A stretch of DNA of 64,000 bases, from positions 260,588 to 324,587 of the forward strand of contig NZ_SJPQ01000002.1 in the NCBI RefSeq assembly GCF_007859945.1, given 5' to 3'. Positions 41,709 to 52,618 of the stretch are shown one piece after another. The stretch is from Pseudobythopirellula maris (GTDB lineage Bacteria; Planctomycetota; Planctomycetia; Pirellulales; Lacipirellulaceae). The notes under the pieces are model-generated. The model searched no databases. It had not been told where the DNA came from and saw only the letters and a list, made by a program, of their open reading frames with translations. Both the position numbers and the translations under genes were made by a program. Numbering within the stretch: the first letter of the stretch is position 1; each line of letters opens with the position of its first letter.

Positions 41709-41906
41709 ATGGCTGAAGGCACGATTAAGCGGATCACGGACAAGGGTTTTGGGTTCATCAGCATTGGTGGCGACAAGGACCTGTTCTTCCATCACTCGAA
41801 CGTTGAGGGCGCCGCCTTTGACGATCTGCGTGAGGGTCAGCAGGTGACGTACAACCCCGGTCAGGGCCCCAAGGGTCCGCGGGCTGAGAACGTGACGCCC
41901 GTCTGA
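41709..41906 (+). CDS. Cold-shock protein (CspA family)
   Basis: 65 residues, one cold-shock domain of the OB fold. It binds single-stranded RNA/DNA as an RNA chaperone. RNP1 appears as DKGFGFISIGG and RNP2 as KDLFFHHSNVEG, followed by LREGQQVTYNPGQGPKGPRA. Length and layout are standard, with no extension. ATG at 41709. A strong shared terminator follows at 41981-42020. Confidence 0.96.
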   Translation: MAEGTIKRITDKGFGFISIGGDKDLFFHHSNVEGAAFDDLREGQQVTYNPGQGPKGPRAENVTPV

Positions 41907-41980
41907 TTGAAAGAGCCCAACGCGGGGTCCCACTCTCGGCCTTCAAGCCTAGGCGAGACGCCGTATAAGTTGGCACAACG

Positions 41981-42020
41981 AAAAACCGTCCGCGGCCTTT
42001 ACGGCCGCGGACGGTTTTTT
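41981..42020. terminator. Bidirectional Rho-independent terminator
   Basis: AACCGTCCGCGGCC pairs with GGCCGCGGACGGTT (14 bp) around a 5-base loop, with A-run on the left (41981-41985) and T-run on the right. It serves the cold-shock gene on plus and can also end the hydrolase gene on minus (42066). Confidence 0.95.
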
Positions 42021-42065
42021 TGTGCGCCGACGCATCTATCGCATCTGCTCCAAAAAGCCTGCCGC

Positions 42066-42890
42066 TTACGAACGAGCAAACTCCAGCAGGTCTTCGTTCA
42101 ACCGCTCGCGGTGAGTGACCGTCACCCCGTGCGGCGCCCCTTCGTACACGACCAGCCGCGCCCCTTCGACCAATTCGGCCGACGCCTTGCCCGCGGCTTC
42201 GATCGGCACGATCTGGTCGTCGTCGCCGTGGATGACGAGCGTCGGCAGGTCAAAACCCTTGAGGTCCTCGGTGAAGTCGGTTTCCGAGAACGCCTTGATG
42301 CAGTCGTAGGCGTTCTTGTGCCCGGCCATCATGCCTTCGCGCCAGAAGGCGTCGATGACGCCCTGCGAGGCCTCGGCGCCGGAGCGATTGAAGCCGTAGA
42401 ACGGCCCGCTCGCTAGGTCTAAGTAGAGCTGCGAACGGTCGGCGAGCGAGTTGGCGCGCAGCTCGTTGAAAACATCGATCGGCGAGCCCTCGGGGTTCGA
42501 CTCGGTTTTGAGCATCAGCGGGGGGACCGACGACACGAGCGCCACACGGGCCACACGGTCAGCGCCATGGCGGCCGATGTAGCGAGCGACCTCGCCGCCG
42601 CCGGTCGAGAAGCCGACCAGTGTGACCTCGCGGAGATCGAGCGTTTCGATCAACCGGGCGAGGTCGTCGGCGTAGGTGTCCATCTCGTTGCCGTCCCACG
42701 GCTGATCGGACCGCCCGTGACCACGCCGGTCGTGCGCTACGCAGCGTAGACCCTGCGAAGCCAGGTGCATCATCTGCGACCCCCAGCTGTCGGACGAGAG
42801 CGGCCAGCCATGGCACAGCACAACCGCCGGCCCAGAGCCCCAGTCCTTGTAGTAGATCTGCGTGCCGTCGTTGGTTTTGAAGTAACTCAT
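42066..42890 (-). CDS. Alpha/beta hydrolase of the haloperoxidase (CPO) type
   Basis: 274 residues. [20 protein letters not shown] holds the oxyanion [18 protein letters not shown] is typical, and [20 protein letters not shown] near 92-111 holds the nucleophile Ser (G-F-S-T-G). [20 protein letters not shown] supplies Asp and [20 protein letters not shown] the His. The pattern fits the non-haem chloroperoxidases / arylesterases (perhydrolase type). ATG at 42890 with AAGGAA about 9 bases upstream. Unlike the protein at 1830, the catalytic triad is complete. Confidence 0.9.
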   Translation of the reverse strand: MSYFKTNDGTQIYYKDWGSGPAVVLCHGWPLSSDSWGSQMMHLASQGLRCVAHDRRGHGRSDQPWDGNEMDTYADDLARLIETLDLREVTLVGFSTGGGEVARYIGRHGADRVARVALVSSVPPLMLKTESNPEGSPIDVFNELRANSLADRSQLYLDLASGPFYGFNRSGAEASQGVIDAFWREGMMAGHKNAYDCIKAFSETDFTEDLKGFDLPTLVIHGDDDQIVPIEAAGKASAELVEGARLVVYEGAPHGVTVTHRERLNEDLLEFARS

Positions 42891-43291
42891 CGTGAGCGGT
42901 TCCTTAATGATTGATCGCGAACGCCCGAGCGTAGGCTCCCGATAACGGCGCCCCGTCGGTCAACGCTGCAATTCTCGCACCGTGGTTGCGTGGGAGGTAG
43001 CAGTGACTCCGGCACACGGTTTGAGTAGTTGATTCGAATAGCTGAGTTGAGTGGTGCTCTCACCAGCAATTTAATCAATCCTGCGCGGCGTGCTGGTCGC
43101 ATTGCGACCAGCACGAGAGACGCTCCCGCTCCCATAGCAACGATTCAAACGGGTAATCGCACGCTGAAGTTCAATAAATCCCAAGAGTCACCGCTGTCCG
43201 CTTGCCGTCGCGGCCCACCTATGGGCAAAATCCAGGAATCAGATAAGGAGAACGCCCTCGGGTAGTTCTTCATCACCCCGCGGCGCCAGGC
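42891..43291. other. Divergent intergenic region with a 12-bp-stem hairpin
   Basis: 401 bp between the hydrolase and the hybrid kinase. A perfect stem CGTGCTGGTCGC / GCGACCAGCACG around ATT is at 43089-43115, without a T-run. It could be an operator, a REP-like element or part of a leader. Nothing else was recognised. Confidence 0.5.
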
Positions 43292-45343
43292 ATGCTCAGC
43301 TTCTTGTTCGACACCGACGGGTTTCCCGCGCGCTGGTTCTGTGGCACGGCGTGGCAAGACGAGCCTTGGCTCGGCTGGATGCACATCATCGCCGATCTCG
43401 CCACGGCGGTCGCCTACACGGCGATCCCGGTGATGATGATTTTCGCGCTGCGCAAAACCAAGCAGATCCCCGAGCCGCGGCTGCTGATGCTGTTTGCGGT
43501 GTTTATCTTGGCCTGCGGCTCGGTCCACCTGATCGAAGCCATCATCTTCTGGACGCCGGTCTACCGACTCTCGGCGGTCGCCAAATCGGTCACAGCGATC
43601 GCCTCGCTCGGCACGGTGGCGGTGCTGGCGGTTCGCCTGCCGCGACTGCTCGCGCTGCGCAGCCCCGAGGTGCTCGAGTCGTTGGTGCGGGACCGAACGC
43701 AGCGTCTTGAGGATACGGCCGGGCGGCTCGAGCTCGTGCTGTCGGCCGGCGCCATGGGCGCCTGGGACTGGAACCTCGAGACCAACCGCATCGTGCTCGA
43801 CGAGGCCGAGATCGAGCTGACCGGCTTGTCGGGCGATCCGGTCGGTGAAGTCGGCAACCAAGAGCTCGACATCTCCGCGTTCTTCGACATCATCCACGCC
43901 GACGACCACGAGGAGCTCGACGCGGCCCTGCGTGAGTCGATCGACCACGGCGTTCCTTACGAGCACTCGTTCCGCATCACCACGCCGCAAGGAGTCGAGA
44001 AGTGGATCGCCGGCCGCGGCCGGCTCATCGTCGAGCCGGGCGAGCCGAGGCGGTTGGTGGGCGTGAACTACGACGTCACGGCTATCAAGCAAAGCGAGGG
44101 CGAGTTGGCCGAGGCGCGGCGCCTGGCCGAGGCGGCCAGCGAGGCGAAGTCGCGGTTCCTCGCCAACACCAGTCACGAGATCCGCACCCCGCTCACGGCC
44201 ATGCTCGGCTGCGCCGAGTCGCTCGTACGTGAATCGCCCGACGAGACGACCACCGAGACCGCCACGGTGATCAAGCGGCAGGGCGAGCTGCTGCTGCGCA
44301 TCCTGAACGACGTGCTCGATCTGTCAAAGATCGAAGCGGGACGCATGACCCTGCGCCGCAAGACTTGCGACCTGCGGGCGATGTTCGAGGACATCCACTC
44401 GCTGCTCGAGCCACAGGCCGAAGCGAAGGGTCTCGCCCTATCGGTCGAGGTCGATCCCAACGCGACACACAGCCTGCGGACCGACCCGGTGCGGGTGCGG
44501 CAGGTGCTGCTGAACCTCGCCTCCAACGCGGTGAAGTTCACCGAGAAAGGCTCGGTCTCGATCTGCGCGGAAGAGGCGGCCGCAGAGGAGGGTCTCGCCG
44601 AAGGCCTATCCGACGGTCCCCAACAGGACCCCGATGCGGAACAGCAGCGTTGGCTGCGGCTCCGTGTTAGCGACACGGGGCCCGGCATCCCCGAGGAGCA
44701 TCAGCAAGCCGTCTTCGAGGCGTTCCACCAGTCCGACGCGGCGATCGGCCCCGACGGCGCCAGCCGCGGCACCGGCCTGGGGCTCACCATCGCCGCCCGA
44801 CTGGCGCGGATGCTCGGCGGCCGGCTCGACCTGAACAGCCGCTTGGGCGAAGGCGCCGAGTTCACCTTCTGGCTGCCGCTCGTCGAGGCCACGCCTAAGG
44901 GTGGGTCGAGCGACAAGGCGGGCGCCGCTCGCGCCAACGGCGCCGACTCGCCCCAACGACGCGGCCGGATCCTCGTGGCCGAGGACACCCCGAGCATCCA
45001 GTTCTTGCTGCGCAAGATCCTCACGCCCCACGCCACGCGGCTCGACGTGGTGGGAGACGGTCAGGCGGCGGTCGACGCGGCCCGCTCGGCTCGCGACGCC
45101 GGCCAGCCGCACGACGCGATTTTGTTAGACATGACGATGCCGATTCTCGGCGGGCACGAGGCGGCCCAGATCTTGCGCTCCGAGGGATTCTCCACGCCGA
45201 TCATCGCGCTCACGGCCGGCGCGATGGTGGGCGACCGCGAACGCTGTCTAGCGGCCGGCTGCACCGAGTATCTGGCCAAACCGCTCGACTGGGACGCCCT
45301 GGAAGCCGCGGTTCAGACCGCTCTGGCCGATTCCGAAGGCTGA
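43292..45343 (+). CDS. Hybrid histidine kinase with an ethylene-receptor-like (ETR1-type) sensor
   Basis: 683 residues. A three-helix membrane sensor occupies about 28-120: HIIADLATAVAYTAIPVMM, LLMLFAVFILACGSVHLIEA, AKSVTAIASLGTVAVLAVRL. Asp35, Tyr42, Ile45, Pro46, Cys75 and His79 correspond, all with an offset of +10, to D25, Y32, I35, P36, C65 and H69 of plant ETR1, where the Cys and His bind the copper that holds ethylene. A PAS domain follows (about 145-265, AGAMGAWDWNLETNRIVLD), then HisKA with His295 (NTSHEIRTPLTAMLG), an ATPase domain (NLASNAVKFTEKG, DTGPGIPEEH, GTGLGLTIAARLA) and a receiver with Asp613 (AILLDMTMPILGG). Alternative: another copper or small-molecule sensor sharing the fold. 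Confidence 0.9.
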   Translation: MLSFLFDTDGFPARWFCGTAWQDEPWLGWMHIIADLATAVAYTAIPVMMIFALRKTKQIPEPRLLMLFAVFILACGSVHLIEAIIFWTPVYRLSAVAKSVTAIASLGTVAVLAVRLPRLLALRSPEVLESLVRDRTQRLEDTAGRLELVLSAGAMGAWDWNLETNRIVLDEAEIELTGLSGDPVGEVGNQELDISAFFDIIHADDHEELDAALRESIDHGVPYEHSFRITTPQGVEKWIAGRGRLIVEPGEPRRLVGVNYDVTAIKQSEGELAEARRLAEAASEAKSRFLANTSHEIRTPLTAMLGCAESLVRESPDETTTETATVIKRQGELLLRILNDVLDLSKIEAGRMTLRRKTCDLRAMFEDIHSLLEPQAEAKGLALSVEVDPNATHSLRTDPVRVRQVLLNLASNAVKFTEKGSVSICAEEAAAEEGLAEGLSDGPQQDPDAEQQRWLRLRVSDTGPGIPEEHQQAVFEAFHQSDAAIGPDGASRGTGLGLTIAARLARMLGGRLDLNSRLGEGAEFTFWLPLVEATPKGGSSDKAGAARANGADSPQRRGRILVAEDTPSIQFLLRKILTPHATRLDVVGDGQAAVDAARSARDAGQPHDAILLDMTMPILGGHEAAQILRSEGFSTPIIALTAGAMVGDRERCLAAGCTEYLAKPLDWDALEAAVQTALADSEG

Positions 45344-45520
45344 GCGTGCGGGCCGCCCCAGGTTGCCCGTCGTAGCGAGAGGCGTAGACTGAATCCACCC
45401 AGCGCCCCTACCGCGTCTTGGGTCTTTCTCGGCGCCCCCTCTGCTCGGCGCCACCCGCCCCCCTCGATCCGACCGCGTCTTGCCGCGTCGATCCCTTCCT
45501 GGACCCCTCCGATCTTCGCC

Positions 45521-46441
45521 ATGAAGCCCATGAAGCGTTCTGTGTATTTATTGACCGCCATCGTCACCGGACTCATCGTGACCGGAATCGCCACCGTTGG
45601 CGCGTCGTCCTGCTTGGCGGCGAATCGCTCCGCCCCCGCCGCCGCGCAATCCGCTCCCGTGTGGGGCGACGATTACTACACGGCGTACCGCGATGCGGCC
45701 GACAGCGGCCGGATGCTGCTCGTGTTCCTCACGCCAACGGGCGACTCGACCCGGGCCGAGGCGATCGACAACGCGGTCGCCGCGCGGCCGCGTATGGGCG
45801 AGCGGTTGAACGACTTCGTCCTCTGCCGACTGCCGCTCGACGCGACGCTCGACAGCGAGGGCCAACCGCAACGGCTGATCGACTCCGCGGCGTTCCGCGA
45901 GCTGCACGGCGGCGCGGGTGTCGTGATCATCGACCTCGAGAACAAGGACGCTCCGTTCTACGGCCACGCCGTCACGGCGTTGCCGCTCACGGGCGGCAAG
46001 TACTACCGGTGGAGCATCGACGGCTTGGCGGCGGCCCTCGATCTGCCGGCGGGCACGCTTTCGCAGCGGTCGCTCGTGTGGGCGGTGCGCACCCACCCCG
46101 AGGCGCCGCAAAGCACCGGCGGCGAGTTCCACCCGGCGCTCGTCGAGGGCGCCCGCGCGCACGCCGCCTACCAGGCGCGCCTGCGTCAGCAGGGCCACCA
46201 AAACTTCAGCTCGCGCTTCCAGCGGCTCCGCGGCCAGGTCGGCATGGGGAGCGTCAAAGAAGTGTGCGCCGAGAGCTGGCCGAACCAAACGCTCATCGAC
46301 TCGGTGGTCGATTGCGTCGCCAGCTGGCGCCAGTCGTCGGGCCACTGGAACGGCGTCCGCGCGCCGCACCGTTCGTACGGCTACGACATCAAGCTCGGCG
46401 GCGACGGCGTCTGGTACGCCACGGGGCTGTTCGCCGATTGA
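45521..46441 (+). CDS. Secreted thioredoxin-fold protein lacking CxxC, with a CAP-like C-terminus
   Basis: 306 residues, exported (SVYLLTAIVTGLIVTGIATV). Residues about 50-190 resemble a thioredoxin-fold: DDYYTAYRDAADSGRMLLVF (the usual pattern before the active site), then no CxxC, and AFRELHGGAGVVIIDLENKD in the place of the cis-Pro strand. Residues about 200-306 (HPALVEGARAHAAYQARLRQ ... VVDCVASWRQSSGHWNGVRA ... YGYDIKLGGDGVWYATGLFA) have the spacing of a CAP/SCP-like module: W-x-x-S-x-H, then a strand with W-Y near the end. This second assignment is tentative. Two Cys (CAESW, DCVAS) may form a disulfide. A terminator lies 82 bp after the stop. Confidence 0.6.
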   Translation: MKPMKRSVYLLTAIVTGLIVTGIATVGASSCLAANRSAPAAAQSAPVWGDDYYTAYRDAADSGRMLLVFLTPTGDSTRAEAIDNAVAARPRMGERLNDFVLCRLPLDATLDSEGQPQRLIDSAAFRELHGGAGVVIIDLENKDAPFYGHAVTALPLTGGKYYRWSIDGLAAALDLPAGTLSQRSLVWAVRTHPEAPQSTGGEFHPALVEGARAHAAYQARLRQQGHQNFSSRFQRLRGQVGMGSVKEVCAESWPNQTLIDSVVDCVASWRQSSGHWNGVRAPHRSYGYDIKLGGDGVWYATGLFAD

Positions 46442-46522
46442 GCGTACCCAAGCCGAGGCCAGCACCACGCTCCGTAGCCCCCTTGATCGCTAACGAGCAG
46501 ACCTTGGCTCGAATGCTCCACG

Positions 46523-46555
46523 AACGGCCCCGGATGGCGACGCCGGGGCCGTTTT
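46523..46555 (+). terminator. Rho-independent terminator downstream of the thioredoxin-fold gene
   Basis: AACGGCCCCGG (46523-46533) pairs perfectly with CCGGGGCCGTT (46543-46553) around nine bases, followed by TTTT. The rest of the 46442-46696 gap shows nothing. Confidence 0.85.
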
Positions 46556-46696
46556 GCTTGGTTCGATGCCTAAGTTGCATAGCGGTATGCGATGACCGTG
46601 AACCACGCCAGCAAGCGCTAAGCTAGTGGCCTAGGCCATCCGCGCAGGCTAGGCCTACTCCCAGGGCGACACGCTCGCATAGCTTGGTCGCTTGGC

Positions 46697-46915
46697 TTAC
46701 TTGGTATCGATGCCCCTATCGATCAAGCCACGCAGCGCAGCGTTGACGGCGTCGCTCGTGGGAAACGCCTTGTACACGTCCGGGTCGGGCAGCACGACAT
46801 TGGTACCTTGCCGGTAGCGCTCGGCGTGCTTGCCCCGGCCGAGCGAGGGCATGCGCTCGAAATCGTACTCGGGGCGTAGGTCATCGATAGGCTTTGTAGG
46901 TTCATCCATTTTCAT
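46697..46915 (-). CDS. BrnA-family antitoxin
   Basis: 72 residues from ATG 46915 (MKMDEPTKPIDDL). LGRGKHAERYRQGTNVVLPD near 29-48 and PDVYKAFPTSDAVNAALRGL near 48-67 match the BrnA consensus (R-G-K-x-A-x-R-Y-x-x-G-T-N-V-V and S-x-A-V-N-x-A-L-R-x-L). BrnA neutralises BrnT, a ribonuclease, and represses its own operon with a ribbon-helix-helix fold. The upstream gene is a broken BrnT (46902-47111), whose TGA overlaps this start region by 14 bp (46902-46915), the normal order for a brnT-brnA operon. The protein itself looks intact. Confidence 0.85.
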   Translation of the reverse strand: MKMDEPTKPIDDLRPEYDFERMPSLGRGKHAERYRQGTNVVLPDPDVYKAFPTSDAVNAALRGLIDRGIDTK

Positions 46916-47111
46916 AAACCTTGCGTTCGCGAGGCGTAGCAAGCCGGGCGCTGATTAGGCGGATGCGCTCATTACGGTCGGTGTGGCTCACGACGAGAAT
47001 CCGATCACTCTTACCATGGCCCAGCCGAAGATACCGGTCCTCGTCAAAGGAAACGCCGTACTTGCGCAGGTTATTCAAAGCTTATGCTTCGTCCCATTCG
47101 ATTCCACAAAG
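46902..47111 (-). pseudogene. BrnT-family toxin remnant (nonsense codon and internal deletion)
   Basis: Reading the minus strand leftwards from 47111, the codons give CGIEWDEA, a TAA at 47082-47084, then ALNNLRKYGVSFDED (AEN-type BrnT pattern, where a Lys codon would be expected at the TAA). RYLRLGHGKSDRILVVSHTD and RNERIRLISARLATPRERKV follow and end YENG just as BrnT does. Relative to typical BrnT, about 19 residues between VSFDE and the RYL strand are missing. No start codon lies upstream in frame before the next stop (TAG at 47112-47114); a TTG at 47078 could start a truncated form. So the toxin appears to be inactivated while the antitoxin is kept. Confidence 0.75.
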
Positions 47112-47130
47112 CTATTATCCCAGCATACCC

Positions 47131-47164
47131 AAAAAGGCGGCCACGAGCTTCGCTCGCGGCCGCC
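47131..47164 (-). terminator. Rho-independent terminator of eno
   Basis: On the minus strand, GGCGGCCGCGAGC pairs with GCTCGTGGCCGCC with one mismatch around a 3-base loop, followed by TTTTT (complement of 47131-47135). It lies about 50 bp after the enolase stop. Confidence 0.85.
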
Positions 47165-47208
47165 CCTTGGCGTTTCGTCTTGGCGTTCTTAGCGTTCTTG
47201 GCGGTTCT
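47165..47208. repeat. Solo arm of the CGCCAAG repeat family
   Basis: CTTGGCG TTTCGT CTTGGCG TTCTTAGCGTT CTTGGCG GTT is the same CGCCAAG-rich sequence as in the arms of 63462-63714. It sits directly after the stop of eno and next to its terminator. No clear partner arm is present. Confidence 0.6.
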
Positions 47209-47212
47209 TAAA

Positions 47213-50410
<3,198 letters not shown>

Positions 50411-50521
50411 AGTCGCATCGTGAGGGAGGACTCAGTTAGACTCGGTTTGCCCCCCGTGTCCATCTTGCTCGATCAGCGCCGAGCCGCGCTTCCACCGTCT
50501 CTGAACCAACGAGCGACGCCC

Positions 50522-52024
50522 ATGCCGCCGTACCGCCGCGTCCGCTCGCTGACCATCGCCGCGACGCTGCTCGCCGCCTCTGCGTCTGGTGGGGCTCACG
50601 CGTTCGTCCCCGGCGACCGCTGGACCTCGACCTCAAGCGGTTCGGCGGGCGACAGCGGAGAGGCGATCTCGCTCACCTGGAGCCTCGTGCCGGACGGCAC
50701 TCTCATCCCGGACGACGGGTACGGCTCGAAGAACAGCAATCTGATCGCAACCCTCGACACGCTGTTCGACGTCGAGGCGGGCGCCGGCATGAGCGGCGCC
50801 GACTTGATGACCCGCCCTTGGTTCGAATACTTCGACCGTTCGTTCTCCCGCTGGAGCGAGCTGACGGGCGTGACTTACACGTACGAAGCGAACGACGACG
50901 GGCTGACCTCAAGGCTCGGCTTCCTGTCGGGCTTCCCGGGCTTGCGCGGCGACGTGCGGATCGGCGGCGCGTTCCTCGATGGCGTCAGCAACGAGGATGG
51001 CGATGTGCTCGCCTACAATTACTTCCCCAATAACGCCGACATGGTGATCGACACCGGCGACCCTTCGCTGTTCACCACCGCTGAGAACGACCACCGGCTG
51101 CTGCGCAATGTCATCATGCACGAGGCGGGCCACGGCCTCGGGCTCGAACACAGCTCATCATTCGGCGACGATTTCTTGATGGAGCCCTCGATCAACGTCG
51201 ACTTCGATGGGCCCCAACACGACGACCTGCGCGGCGTCCACTGGTTCTACGGCGACGCCCTCGAGAAGGGGGGCGGCAACGGGTCGACCTCCACCGCCAC
51301 CCCGCTCGGCGCGCTCACCGCCGGCGCCACACTCGCCGTGGGGCTCGACGGCGACGGCGTGGCGGTCGACGAGTCGGAAACCGACTTCGTCAGCATCGCC
51401 AATCAGTTCGACGACGACTACTTCGCGTTCACCGTCGCGGCGGCCACGACGCTCAACCTGGTAGCGACGCCGCTCGGCGCCGAGTTCGATCAAACGGGAC
51501 AGCCGTTCAACACCCGTGAAACGAGCGACCTGCGTCTGGCGTTCTACGGCCCCGGGGGCGGGTCGCCGATCGCCGAGAGCGTGGCGGCGGGCTCCGGCGA
51601 AGCGGAGTCGCTCACCGGGATCTCGATCAGCGAACCGGGCGAGTACTACGCGCGGGTGTGGGCCGAGGACAACACGAACAGCTCGTCGGAAATCGACATC
51701 GTGCAGTTCTATCAGCTCGCGATCACCGACTTATCGACGCCCTCGCCCGCGCTGCCGGGCGACTACAACGGCAACGGCGTCGTCGACGCGGCCGACTTCA
51801 CAGTGTGGCGCGACACACGCGACACGGCGGTTGCGAACGCGTACGAAGGCGCCGACGGCGATGGCGACGGCCTCATCGGCCCGGGCGACTACACCGTGTG
51901 GGTCAATCATTTCGGCCAGACACTGCCGGCGCCGGGCCTCTCGGCCCCCGAGCCGGGGGCGTTCTCACTGCTCGCCTTGGGAGGCAGTCTCTTTTTTGCT
52001 CGCCGAAGAACGGCACGCGGATAA
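50522..52024 (+). CDS. Secreted matrixin-like zinc metalloprotease with dockerin-like and PEP-CTERM modules, copy 2
   Basis: 500 residues from ATG 50522; signal peptide SLTIAATLLAASASGGAHA. Same order as copy 1: protease with NVIMHEAGHGLGLEHSSSFG (His near 200, 204, 210), beta-sandwich (about 250-405), dockerin-like loops LPGDYNGNGVVDAADFTVWR and ADGDGDGLIGPGDYTVWVNH, then a PEP-CTERM end APEPGAFSLLALGGSLFFAR. The start is clear because the upstream sequence is not conserved with copy 1. The stop codon (TAA at 52022-52024) is inside a GCGGAT repeat arm, so the last few residues come from the repeat. The two genes are diverged in sequence and are an old tandem duplication. Confidence 0.88.
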   Translation: MPPYRRVRSLTIAATLLAASASGGAHAFVPGDRWTSTSSGSAGDSGEAISLTWSLVPDGTLIPDDGYGSKNSNLIATLDTLFDVEAGAGMSGADLMTRPWFEYFDRSFSRWSELTGVTYTYEANDDGLTSRLGFLSGFPGLRGDVRIGGAFLDGVSNEDGDVLAYNYFPNNADMVIDTGDPSLFTTAENDHRLLRNVIMHEAGHGLGLEHSSSFGDDFLMEPSINVDFDGPQHDDLRGVHWFYGDALEKGGGNGSTSTATPLGALTAGATLAVGLDGDGVAVDESETDFVSIANQFDDDYFAFTVAAATTLNLVATPLGAEFDQTGQPFNTRETSDLRLAFYGPGGGSPIAESVAAGSGEAESLTGISISEPGEYYARVWAEDNTNSSSEIDIVQFYQLAITDLSTPSPALPGDYNGNGVVDAADFTVWRDTRDTAVANAYEGADGDGDGLIGPGDYTVWVNHFGQTLPAPGLSAPEPGAFSLLALGGSLFFARRRTARG

Positions 52025-52100
52025 ACGCGGATTTCAGGGATGTGCGTGGCTAGAATGATCTCTGTCCGCGTCGATCGGTTCGATCCGCGTGCATCCGCGC
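52008..52100. repeat. GCGGAT-type inverted repeat, copy 3
   Basis: The left arm (GAACGGCACGCGGATAAACG..., 52008-52041) and right arm (to 52100, reverse complement GCGCGGATGCACGCGGAT...) share the GCGGAT unit with the structures at 8831 and 23080. The arms are shorter and less well matched, around a short spacer. The stop codon of the protease gene lies within the left arm. Confidence 0.65.
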
Positions 52101-52120
52101 TTAATTCTTTGCACCGCCCC

Positions 52121-52528
52121 ATGCCCGAGCCGCTCATCCGCCGCGCCGACCAGCTAACGATCGCCGTGCTGACGGCTGTCGCCCTGGCGGGCATGGCGGC
52201 CTGGTGGTCGGCGCACGGCGGACGCGAGGGGCTCGTCGAGATCGACCGCGCGGCGCCGCTCGACTACGAATTCCTCGTCGACGTGAACCGCGCCGAGTGG
52301 CCCGAGCTGGCGCAGCTGCCGGCCATCGGGCCGGTTCTCGCCCGGCGGATCGTCGCGAGCCGCGACCGCGAAGGCCCGTTCCGTTCGATCGAAGAGCTCG
52401 ACCGGGTCAACGGCATCGGGCCACGAACGCTGGAGGGGATGCGGCGTTACCTGCTGCCGATCGCCGGCGGCGAGCAAGTGGCTGGCGGTGAGGAATCGGC
52501 CGTCCGACATCGGCGGCCACGTGGATGA
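52121..52528 (+). CDS. ComEA-like helix-hairpin-helix protein
   Basis: 135 residues. One N-terminal membrane helix (QLTIAVLTAVALAGMAAWWS), then VDVNRAEWPELAQLPAIGPV and LARRIVASRDREGPFRSIEE, LDRVNGIGPRTLEGMRRYLL, the two HhH repeats of ComEA. ComEA binds DNA in the periplasm during transformation, but stand-alone ComEA-like proteins with no other com genes nearby are common and may have other roles. ATG at 52121. The end is basic (AVRHRRPRG). Confidence 0.85.
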   Translation: MPEPLIRRADQLTIAVLTAVALAGMAAWWSAHGGREGLVEIDRAAPLDYEFLVDVNRAEWPELAQLPAIGPVLARRIVASRDREGPFRSIEELDRVNGIGPRTLEGMRRYLLPIAGGEQVAGGEESAVRHRRPRG

Positions 52529-52618
52529 ATCACGTAAGCATCTCCTATTGGCCGATACCTTACCTTGGCCCACCGCCGCTCACTTTGAGCCCCGCTCCGA
52601 TCTATCCCCCGGTCCCAT

